From positions 1 to 64,000 of the forward strand of contig JAODUO010001584.1 in the NCBI GenBank assembly GCA_025642075.2: a stretch of 64,000 bases of DNA. The letters are read 5' to 3'. The notes beneath the pieces were generated by a model, which saw nothing but the letters and a program-made list of their open reading frames with translations, made no database searches and had not been told where the DNA came from. The position numbers were made by a program, and so were the translations under genes. Source of the DNA: Ridgeia piscesae (Eukaryota > Annelida > Polychaeta > Sabellida > Siboglinidae). This document shows positions 28,031 through 39,800 of the stretch, piece after piece (position 1 is the stretch's first letter; each line of letters starts with the position of its first letter).

Positions 28031-28559
28031 TTAGATTAGGCTAGCCTTAGAAGGGTATTTCTGCTAACATATCTGTTTATCGCCCACGTCAAAATAAATT
28101 GTAGCAACATTGTGATCGTTTGACGTACACCTATGTCAAGTGTGACCATTGCAATGCATACTTTAAGTAAATACGAAACTATTTGACACTTCCATAAACT
28201 ATCATTTACTCCTCGGCTAATATCAAAGCGTACCTTCTAAAATGAAAACACCGTACCGTCAGGTGGCTCCGCCAAGCGGGATTCCTGAACAACAGTAGCT
28301 AGTACGTGCTCTCAAGAAGTTGACGTCGGAAAATCGCGTGTAAGATTAGTCTAAAAATAATTACAGCTAAAGTACCAGTCGTTCTTATTAGGCATGTATC
28401 ACCCACTAATACAATGATTTGACTGAACAATATATTCACCAGTACTTGTTATTTATTATTTTGTATTGTAATGACAACCTTACTGAAGTTACTCAGGAGG
28501 CTCTGGCAGAGCCAGGGCAGAGGCAGAGGCAGAGCCAGAGCCCTGGGCCTTGATCATCG

Positions 28560-28680
28560 AACCCACGTGCGCTCGCGTCTTTGTGAATTATTTTCTCTCT
28601 GCCTCTATGTATATATAATATATTATATATACATAGAGGCAGAGAGAAAATAATTCACAAAGACGCGAGCGCACGTGATC
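28560..28680. repeat. Perfect 114-bp palindrome (57-bp arms, no spacer)
   Basis: 28564-28620 is the exact reverse complement of 28621-28677. The outer ends are CACGTGCGCTCGCGTC and the AT-rich centre is TATATAATATATTATATA. The flanks are not complementary. A CAGAGG/CAGAGC-rich block precedes it at 28497-28545. Confidence 0.95.
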
Positions 28681-28694
28681 GAACCAAGGGCAAA

Positions 28695-28727
28695 GATTCT
28701 ATAGCTTCAATGAAGCTACATAGAATC
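28695..28727. repeat. Short hairpin
   Basis: GATTCTATAGCTTCA pairs with TGAAGCTACATAGAATC, with a 2-nt bulge and a minimal loop. Confidence 0.8.
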
Positions 28728-28866
28728 CTTGATCGAACTTTATGGATATGGGCGGTGTATTTTTTATTCGAATATTTTTTGGGAAAAAAATGCTTCCATC
28801 TAGTGTTTTATTTTACAAACTGGCTATTCGCACAACAGCTCTGCGAATAAGGTCACACTCGCCACT

Positions 28867-28900
28867 ATTCGCAGAGCAGTGACGTCACTGCTCTGCGAAT
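28867..28900. repeat. Perfect 34-bp palindrome centred on TGACGTCA
   Basis: ATTCGCAGAGCAGTGAC is followed directly by its reverse complement. The centre is an exact CRE/ATF consensus; whether it is used is unknown. Confidence 0.9.
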
Positions 28901-29199
28901 TAAGAAAACATAGTTGCTATTATTTGCATAACTGGTAGGAAAGGGTGTTTATTGGATAATTAGAACTCAGTGAATCTAGGTTTTACTAGCTACTTACTAA
29001 ATACAGTTGGCCTGTGTTCAAATAAGTTTTTTCTAAATATTATTCTGTCCTAACAGTGACAAGCCGGGAGGCACGAATACTGTCGTAAGCTGTGCAGTGT
29101 TTCTATTTACATGTATTAATTTATTATTTATTACAATTGACACTAATAGTGTATTGTTGAAGTCATTTATTATTTATTAACTACTATATATTTATATAT

Positions 29200-29236
29200 A
29201 TCAGCAATTGCAATATATATATATATTATATATTTT

Positions 29237-29277
<41 letters not shown>

Positions 29278-29328
29278 CAATTGCAATATATATATATATA
29301 TATATATATTACAATTGCAATATATATA

Positions 29329-29391
<63 letters not shown>

Positions 29392-29454
29392 TTGTAATTG
29401 CTGATATATATATATATAATATATATATATATAATATATATATTGCAATTGCTG

Positions 29455-29485
<31 letters not shown>

Positions 29486-29559
29486 TAATATATATAATAT
29501 ATATATTGTATTGTGATATATGTATTTGTATTGTTAAGTCAATATATATATAGTATATA

Positions 29560-29627
<68 letters not shown>

Positions 29628-29640
29628 GCTGATATGTATA
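29200..29640. repeat. (AT)n tract with interspersed GCAATTGC units
   Basis: About 440 bp of almost pure alternating AT. It is broken at roughly 100-bp intervals by CAGCAATTGCAATAT or its reverse complement, so the blocks are arranged as inverted repeats. Confidence 0.97.
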
Positions 29641-29929
29641 CATACATATATATATTTCTAGACTACATTAATGCATAATATAAATTACAACAATATACCA
29701 CCCTTGATTTAATTTAATTTTCTCTAGTTCAGTTCTGTACAAATTAACAATGATTTAGCCATACGTTTTAATTGTAGCTACTATTATCAACACTACTGAA
29801 CAAAGTTTTATTTTAGATTTTAATGTCTAAACTTATTATTATTATAACAACATGCACGCATTGCAACTCTATCTTACCTGCTCTCCGAATACTGCAAGTC
29901 TTTCACAAATTCACAGAGCAGTGGCATCA

Positions 29930-32900
29930 CTGTGACAGACTAGTTGCCATAGTCCAGTGACAGACTAGTCGCTGTAGTCCAGCGACAGACTAGTCGCCAT
30001 AGTCCAGTGACAGACTAGTTGCCATAGTCCAGCGACAGACTAGTCGCCATAGTCCAGGGACAGACTAGTCGCCATAGTCCAGCGACAGACTAGTCGCCAT
30101 AGTCCAGCGACAGACTAGTCGCCATAGTCCAGCGACAGACTAGTCGCCATAGTCCAGCGACAGACTAGTCGCCATAGTCCAGCGACAGACTAGTCGCCAT
30201 AGTCCAGTGACAGACTAGTTGCCATAGTCCAGTGACAGACTAGTCGCCATAGTCCAGTGACAGACTAGTAGCCATAGTCCAGTGACAGATTAGTAGCCAT
30301 AGTCCAGTGACAGACTAGTTGCCATAGTCCAGTGACAGACTAGTAGCCATAGTCCAGTGACAGACTAGTAGCCATAGTCCAGTGACAGACTAGTAGCCAT
30401 AGTCCAGTGACAGACTAGTAGCCATAGTCCAGTGACAGACTAGTTGCCATAGTCCAGCGACAGACTAGTCGCCATAGTCCAGTGACAGACTAGTCGCCAT
30501 AGTCCAGCGACAGACTAGTCGCCATAGTCCAGTGACAGACTAGTCGCCATAGTCCAGCGACAGACTAGTAGCCATAGTCCAGTGACAGACTAGTCGCCAT
30601 AGTCCAGTGACAGACTAGTCGCCATAGTCCAGCGACAGACTAGTCGCCATAGTCCAGAGACAGACTAGTCGCCATAGTCCAGCGACAGACTAGTCGCCAT
30701 AGTCCAGTGACAGACTAGTAGCCATAGTCCAGAGACAGACTAGTCGCCATAGTCCAGTGACAGACTAGTCGCCATAGTCCAGCGACAGACTAGTTGCCAT
30801 AGTCCAGTGACAGACTAGTCGCCATAGTCCAGTGACAGACTAGTCGCCATAGTCCAGCGACAGACTAGTCGCCATAGTCCAGTGACAGACTAGTCGCCAT
30901 AGTCCAGTGACAGACTAGTCGCCATAGTCCAGTGACAGACTAGTAGCCATAGTCCAGTGACAGACTAGTAGCCATAGTCCAGTGACAGACTAGTTGCCAT
31001 AGTCCAGCGACAGACTAGTCGCCATAGTCCAGTGACAGACTAGTCGCCATAGTCCAGCGACAGACTAGTCGCCATAGTCCAGTGACAGACTAGTCGCCAT
31101 AGTCCAGTGACAGACTAGTAGCCATAGTCCAGTGACAGACTAGTCGCCATAGTCCAGCGACAGACTAGTCGCCATAGTCCAGTGACAGACTAGTCGCCAT
31201 AGTCCAGTGACAGACTAGTCGCCATAGTCCAGCGACAGACTAGTCGCCATAGTCCAGAGACAGACTAGTCGCCATAGTCCAGTGACAGACTAGTTGCCAT
31301 AGTCCAGAGACAGACTAGTCGCCATAGTCCAGTGACAGACTAGTCGCCATAGTCCAGTGACAGAACTGTAGTCCCGGGCCCTAGTCCAGTGACAGACTAG
31401 TCGCCATAGTCCAGTGACAGACTAGTAGCCATAGTCCAGTGACAGACTAGTAGCCATAGTCCAGTGACAGACTAGTTGCCATAGTCCAGTGACAGACTAG
31501 TTGCCATAGTCCAGTGACAGACTAGTTGCCATAGTCCAGTGACAGACTAGTTGCCATAGTCCAGTGACAGACTAGTAGCCATAGTCCAGTGACAGACTAG
31601 TAGCCATAGTCCAGTGACAGACTAGTCGCCATAGTCCAGTGACAGACTAGTAGCCATAGTCCAGTGACAGACTAGTAGCCATAGTCCAGTGACAGACTAG
31701 TCGCCATAGTCCAGTGACAGACTAGTTGCCATAGTCCAGTGACAGACTAGTAGCCATAGTCCAGTGACAGATTAGTAGCCATAGTCCAGTGACAGACTAG
31801 TAGCCATAGTCCAGTGACAGACTAGTAGCCATAGTCCAGTGACAGACTAGTCGCCATAGTCCAGTGACAGACTAGTCGCCATAGTCCAGCGACAGACTAG
31901 TCGCCATAGTCCAGTGACAGACTAGTAGCCATAGTCCAGAGACAGACTAGTCGCCATAGTCCAGTGACAGACTAGTCGCCATAGTCCAGCGACAGACTAG
32001 TTGCCATAGTCCAGTGACAGACTAGTCGCCATAGTCCAGTGACAGACTAGTCGCCATAGTCCAGCGACAGACTAGTCGCCATAGTCCAGTGACAGACTAG
32101 TCGCCATAGTCCAGTGACAGACTAGTCGCCATAGTCCAGTGACAGACTAGTTGCCATAGTCCAGTGACAGACTAGTAGCCATAGTCCAGTGACAGACTAG
32201 TTGCCATAGTCCAGCGACAGACTAGTCGCCATAGTCCAGTGACAGACTAGTCGCCATAGTCCAGCGACAGACTAGTCGCCATAGTCCAGTGACAGACTAG
32301 TCGCCATAGTCCAGTGACAGACTAGTAGCCATAGTCCAGCGACAGACTAGTCGCCATAGTCCAGCGACAGACTAGTCGCCATAGTCCAGCGACAGACTAG
32401 TCGCCATAGTCCAGCGACAGACTAGTCGCCATAGTCCAGTGACAGACTAGTCGCCATAGTCCAGCGACAGACTAGTCGCCATAGTCCAGTGACAGACTAG
32501 TCGCCATAGTCCAGTGACAGACTAGTCGCCATAGTCCAGCGACAGACTAGTCGCCATAGTCCAGAGACAGACTAGTCGCCATAGTCCAGTGACAGACTAG
32601 TTGCCATAGTCCAGAGACAGACTAGTCGCCATAGTCCAGTGACAGACTAGTCGCCATAGTCCAGTGACAGACTAGTCGCCATAGTCCAGTGACAGACTAG
32701 TCGCCATAGTCCAGTGACAGACTAGTTGCCATAGTCCAGTGACAGACTAGTTGCCATAGTCCAGTGACAGACTAGTTGCCATAGTCCAGTGACAGACTAG
32801 TTGCCATAGTCCAGTGACAGACTAGTTGCCATAGTCCAGTGACAGACTAGTTGCCATAGTCCAGTGACAGACTAGTAGGCCATAGTCCAGGACAGACTAG

Positions 32901-35500
32901 TCGCCATAGTCCAGTGACAGACTAGTAGCCATAGTCCAGAGACAGACTAGTCGCCATAGTCCAGTGACAGACTAGTAGCCATAGTCCAGAGACAGACTAG
33001 TCGCCATAGTCCAGGACAGACTAGTGCCATAGTCCAGGACAGACTGTCGCCATAGTCCAGCGACAGACTAGTCGCCATAGTCCAGTGACAGACTGTCGCC
33101 ATAGTCCAGGACAGACTAGTCGCCATAGTCCAGTGACAGACTAGTGCCATAGTCCAGCGACAGACTAGTCGCCATAGTCCAGTGACAGACTAGTGCCATA
33201 GTCCAGGACAGACTAGTGCCATAGTCCAGGACAGACTAGTGCCATAGTCCAGTGACAGACTAGTCGCCATAGTCCAGCGACAGACTAGTCGCCATAGTCC
33301 AGTGACAGACTAGTCGCCATAGTCCAGCGACAGACTAGTCGCCATAGTCCAGTGACAGACTAGTCGCCATAGTCCAGCGACAGACTAGTCGCCATAGTCC
33401 AGTGACAGACTAGTCGCCATAGTCCAGCGACAGACTAGTCGCCAAAAGTCCAGCGACAGACTAGTCGCCATAGTCCAGTGACAGACTAGTCGCCATAGTC
33501 CAGCGACAGACTAGTCGCCATAGTCCAGTGACAGACTAGTCGCCATAGTCCAGCGACAGACTAGTCGCCATAGTCCAGTGACAGACTAGTAGCCATAGTC
33601 CAGCGACAGACTAGTCGCCATAGTCCAGCGACAGACTAGTAGCCATAGTCCAGTGACAGACTAGTCGCCATAGTCCAGCGACAGACTAGTGCCATAGTCC
33701 AGGACAGACTAGTCGCCATAGTCCAGCGACAGACTAGTCGCCATAGTCCAGGACAGACTAGTCGCCATAGTCCAGCGACAGACTAGTCGCCATAGTCCAG
33801 GACAGACTAGTCGCCATAGTCCAGCGACAGACTAGTCGCCATAGTCCAGTGACAGACTAGTCGCCATAGTCCAGCGACAGACTAGTCGCCATAGTCCAGC
33901 GACAGACTAGTCGCCATAGTCCAGTGACAGACTAGGGCGCCATAGTCCAGTGACAGACTAGTCGCCATAGTCCAGTGACAGACTAGTCGCCATAGTCCAG
34001 CGACAGACTAGTCGCCATAGTCCAGCGACAGACTAGTCGCCATAGTCCAGTGACAGACTAGTAGCCATAGTCCAGCGACAGACTAGTCGCCATAGTCCAG
34101 CGACAGACTAGTAGCCATAGTCCAGCGACAGACTAGTCGCCATAGTCCAGAGACAGACTAGTCGCCATAGTCCAGCGACAGACTAGTCGCCATAGTCCAG
34201 CGACAGACTAGTCGCCATAGTCCAGCGACAGACTAGTCGCCATAGTCCAGCGACAGACTAGTCGCCATAGTCCAGCGACAGACTAGTCGCCATAGTCCAG
34301 CGACAGACTAGTCGCCATAGTCCAGCGACAGACTAGTCGCCATAGTCCAGTGACAGACTAGTCGCCATAGTCCAGCGACAGACTAGTCGCCATAGTCCAG
34401 TGACAGACTAGTGCCATAGTCCAGCGACAGACTAGTCGCCATAGTCCAGCGACAGACTAGTCGCCATAGTCCAGGACAGACTAGTCGCCATAGTCCAGTG
34501 ACAGACTAGTCGCCATAGTCCAGGACAGACTAGTCGCCATAGTCCAGCGACAGACTAGTGCCATAGTCCAGGACAGACTAGTCGCCATAGTCCAGCGACA
34601 GACTAGTCGCCATAGTCCAGTGACAGACTAGTCGCCATAGTCCAGTGACAGACTAGTCGCCATAGTCCAGTGACAGACTAGTCGCCATAGTCCAGCGACA
34701 GACTAGTCGCCATAGTCCAGCGACAGACTAGTTGCCATAGTCCAGGACAGACTAGTCGCCATAGTCCAGCGACAGACTAGTCGCCATAGTCCAGGACAGA
34801 CTAGTCGCCATAGTCCAGGACAGACTAGTCGCCATAGTCCAGCGACAGACTAGTCGCCATAGTCCAGGACAGACTAGTCGCCATAGTCCAGCGACAGACT
34901 AGTCGCCATAGTCCAGCGACAGACTAGTCGCCATAGTCCAGAGACAGACTAGTCGCCATAGTCCAGTGACAGACTAGTCGCCATAGTCCAGCGACAGACT
35001 AGTCGCCATAGTCCAGCGACAAATAGTGCCATAGTCCAGGACAGACTAGTCGCCATAGTCCAGAGACAGACTAGTCGCCATAGTCCAGCGACAGACTAGT
35101 CGCCATAGTCCAGAGACAGACTAGTCGCCATAGTCCAGAGACAGACTAGTCGCCATAGTCCAGCGACAGACTAGTCGCCATAGTCCAGTGACAGACTAGT
35201 CGCCATAGTCCAGAGACAGACTAGTCGCCATAGTCGCGCAGACTAGTGCCATAGTCCAGCGACAGCTAGTCGCCATAGTCCAGAGACAGACTAGTCGCCA
35301 TAGTCCAGTGACAGACTAGTCGCCATAGTCCAGCGACAGACTAGTCGCCATAGTCCAGCGACAGACTAGTCGCCATAGTCCAGCGACAGACTAGTCGCCA
35401 TAGTCCAGCGACAGACTAGTCGCCATAGTCCAGCGACAGACTAGTCGCCATAGTCCAGCGACAGACTAGTCGCCATAGTCCAGAGACAGACTAGTCAGTA
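29930..35500. repeat. 25-bp minisatellite array, ~220 copies
   Basis: The unit contains GACAGACTAGTCGCCATAGT plus CCAG(T/C/A). It varies mainly at two sites: AGTGA/AGCGA/AGAGA, and TCGCC/TTGCC/TAGCC. Up to about 32880 the units are very regular. From 32880 on, many units lack one or two bases (CCAGGACAG, CTAGTGCC). A 27-bp odd unit with CCCGGGCCC lies near 31370. No spacers are present, so it is not CRISPR. It lies between CMTR2 and CutA. Confidence 0.99.
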
Positions 35501-36240
35501 GCCATACAGGAAGGATCTACCAATGGCAATTTCAGCATAAAAAACATGTTTCACTGGTATAGAGTGATTAAAGAAATTTTAATACATTAGTCAGTATAAT
35601 TATGCTTTACTGTTACATCAGCTTAGGCCTGCTTTATGTTAACTAATACATTTGATTGAATATGATTATCAGCAATAGACGAATCCAATAGAGTCAAAAG
35701 TTATAATAATAATAATTATTATAATAATAATAATAATCGTGCAGAGCATTCTGGTCAGGATTTTGCAGATTCAGAAAATATGCCCAACAAGTATAGATGT
35801 TTGTAAGTTGTAAACAGTAATGGTCAAATAACCATGTTTGTTTTGTTATCCATAAAACATCCTTACTTATTTTAAGTATGTAAGAATTTTAATTTAATTT
35901 AAATTCCATATACAGCACGCTGTAGCTCTACTGGCTCATTTATCTGTTGCCTGCTTTTATGTGTCCTCGTGCAGATAATTCTACTGAGGAACAATCTAAA
36001 TTCAGTCACTCCCAATCATCCCTTGAGGGAGACAGTTGCTGTGGTGTGTGTCTGGATGCGTCATCAACTGACTGCTGCCACTGGTCTGAAGGCTTGGGGT
36101 AATAGTGTTATGTAATAGTAATTATAATAGGTAATAGACTTTTTTTGTAATACTAATATGTATTGCAATTACAAAAAAAGTCTATTATCTAGTGTAATTA
36201 CTAGTTAGTAATAGATGATGTTCTTTTCAAAAATAATAGT
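35501..36240. other. CutA 5' intergenic DNA with a hairpin
   Basis: AT-rich; an (ATA/TAA)n patch is at 35701-35737. TAATAGACTTTTTTTGTAA at 36132-36150 is exactly complementary to 36169-36187, forming a 19-bp stem with an 18-nt loop. Nothing else is seen. Confidence 0.7.
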
Positions 36241-36249
36241 AAATAATAA

Positions 36250-36537
<288 letters not shown>

Positions 36538-36880
36538 TTGATATTATACCTTTGCTGTAAACGTAACAAATTTGGGTTTGTTTGCATATTATTCTAAATA
36601 TTAGTAGTGTACATGCCTGTGTCTACATGCACATACACACACGTGCAAGCACACGCACAGGCGCACACTTGCTAACTTTTGTAATAATTTTCAAACAGGT
36701 CCACTTTTTAATTGAGGCTTGCCATAACAGAGACCAAGCCGACTTTGGTCACTGTCTCAAACTATGTTCTGATTGTTTAGCAACAATACATCCTAATTAG
36801 TTATGCCAATATTAATCATAGGTAATAACAGTTATTAACATGTGGAACAACGCTTACAAACAAACATTTCATAAAATAGG

Positions 36881-39800
36881 ATGGCATGCTCGGTATTGCC
36901 TACACACTCCTCAGCTTTCATACTTTTTGGACAAGACTTGTTAAATCGTGTCTACTTTATTGTAGTGTTTCTGTCTTTGGCATTGCCCCGTCGGTTGTAC
37001 TCCACCAAAATGGCCGAGCACTACATACCTGGCACCCATTCGATGGCCTTTGTGACAGTGCCAAATGATGAAGTTGCGAAGAAGTTAGCATCGTAAGCTT
37101 TTCACTAATAAGTTAATTTTTTAAGTACAACTGACATAATTTTGTGTGATATCGTACGTTGCCATTCTCAGGTGATTCCTTGATGTCATGTTATGCCAAA
37201 CTAAAAGGTGACCCAGTTGTGTTAGTTGTATTAAGGGAAGCTGTATTTTTCCGTTAATTATATTCTCAAGAACACACATAATCTGCTACCTTAGCACTGT
37301 ATTTCTGCGACCACCTAAAAAGAAAACAAAACAGTATCCAATATGTTGCTATAAAATTAATTTTATTTATTTTTGTTTCTTAGTTTTTCCGTATTTTTAT
37401 CTTAGTTTTTATTTATAGAACTTATTGATTACCTTGTTGAATTCCATATCTTTTTTCTTTCATTTATATTGACTTCTCCACTTTAGTCTAACATTATAAA
37501 AATTCCTATATATGTTAGGACATTACTGACATATCAGTGTAATTTCGGGTTTTGCAGTTTCCTGGTGTTATTTGTTTCTAAATCTGATTGCAGAAAATAT
37601 TTTGTTTTCAGAGGCCTCGTCAGTAATAAGTTAGCAGCTTGTGTCAACATAATCCCTCAAATTACCTCTGTGTAAGTATAATACTTTTTGTGGTTAACAT
37701 GATATTATGATTTTAATATATTTGTGATAATAAATAAATAATAAATAAATTATGTTGTATAAATACAGTTAAGGAGTTTTCATTGTACTTTGAAAACCCA
37801 CTTTGAACTAGCTTGTACGTACCCTAGATAACTTACCCTAATTCCTTGGAATATGAGGGGAAGCAGATTAATTCCAGCCACATAATGAGAGTTCTGTATT
37901 TTCATATAGAATATTTATTTTATTACATTACATGGTCATACTGTTTTAATCCTCTTAGATATTTATAAGTGAAAAGGCAAGATTACAGACATGAGTGATG
38001 TATATTGCATATTAACTTGCATATACCAATTATAAGGTATTATTCAGACCAGACATTTAATGTGTTTCTTCTCTTCTCACAGATACTTAGATAAGAATGG
38101 GAAGGAAAACTTTGAGAGGACTGTGACTTAGGTTACATTTAGTTCGCTTATTTGTTGTTGTAATCACACAGTCTGTGTAGTTTGTCTTTGTTTTAGTTAT
38201 AAGTGGAAAGACAGTATAAAAAGGCAGCATTGTAGATTAAAGTAAAACAATTATTGTTCAGAAAAAATCAAAAACAATCCCTGATTGATATGACTGAGGA
38301 GATAAATTGGAAAACTAAAAAATTAAAGAAGACAGTTATTTTAATTCTACAGTGTCTTGAAATGTGTATTATTATTCAGTCATTCCGTGTCTTTTTTCTA
38401 TGTTAGCTAGAAATGCAAAGGGATGTTGAAGAACGCAATATAATTTATACTGCAGTGTCATTTTAATTATTATCAATATTCAGACATTTGACGTGCTTGA
38501 TGTTTGTTAGATATGAATGGGAGGGGAAGATTGAAGAGGACAAAGAGATGCTGTTGGTAGGTCGGAACTCAGATGCAATAGTTTTGATACTGCACATCAA
38601 TTACCAGCTACGCAGCAACACAACTGTGACCCACAGAACATGAGAAGTCCTCCACACAGAACACGAGAAGTCCTCCACACAGAACATGAGAAGTCTTCCA
38701 CACAGAACATGAGAAGTCTTCCACACACAACATGAGAAGTCCTCCACACAGAACATGAGAAGTCTTCCACACAGAACATGAGAAGTCTTCCACACAGAAC
38801 ACGAGAAGTCTTCCACACAGAACATGAGAAGTCCTCCACACAGAACATGAGAAGTCTTCCACACAGAACACGAGAAGTCCTCCACACAGAACATGAGAAG
38901 TCTTCCACACAGAACATGAGAAGTCTTCCACACACAACATGAGAAGTCCTCCACACAGAACATGAGAAGTCTTCCACACAGAACATGAGAAGTCTTCCAC
39001 ACACAACATGAGAAGTCTTCCACACAAACATGAGAAGTCCTCCACACAGAACATGAGAAGTCTTCCACACAGAACATGAGAAGTCTTCCACACAGAACAT
39101 GAGAAGTCTTCCACACACGGAACAGAAGAAGTCTTCCACACAGAACATGAGAAGTCTTCCACACAGAACATGAGAAGTCCTCCACACACAACATGAGAAG
39201 TCCTCCACACAGAACATGAGAAGTCCTCCACACACAACATGAGAAGTCCTCCACACAGAACATGAGAAGTCCTCCACACAGAACATGAGAAGTCCTCCAC
39301 ACACAACATGAGAAGTCCTCCACACACAACATGAGAAGTCCTCCACACAGAACATGAGAAGTCCTCCACACAGAACATGAGAAGTCCTCCACACACAACA
39401 TGAGAAGTCCTCCACACACAACATGAGAAGTCCTCCACACACAACATGAGAAGTCCTCCACACACAACATGAGAAGTCCTCCACACAGAACATGAGAAGT
39501 CCTCCACACACAACATGAGAAGTCCTCCACACACAACATGAGAAGTCCTCCACACAGAACATGAGAAGTCCTCCACACAGAACATGAGAAGTCCTCCACA
39601 CAGAACATGAGAAGTCCTCCACACACAACATGAGAAGTCCTCCACACAGAACATGAGAAGTCCTCCACACAGAACATGAGAAGTCCTCCACACAGAACAT
39701 GAGAAGTCCTCCACACAGAACATGAGAAGTCCTCCACACAGAACATGAGAAGTCCTCCACACAGAACATGAGAAGTCCTCCACACAGAACATGAGAAGTC

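Noticed and set aside
29930..35500. Possible CRISPR array
   Set aside because: The 25-bp units are contiguous with no spacers, and the window is eukaryotic.
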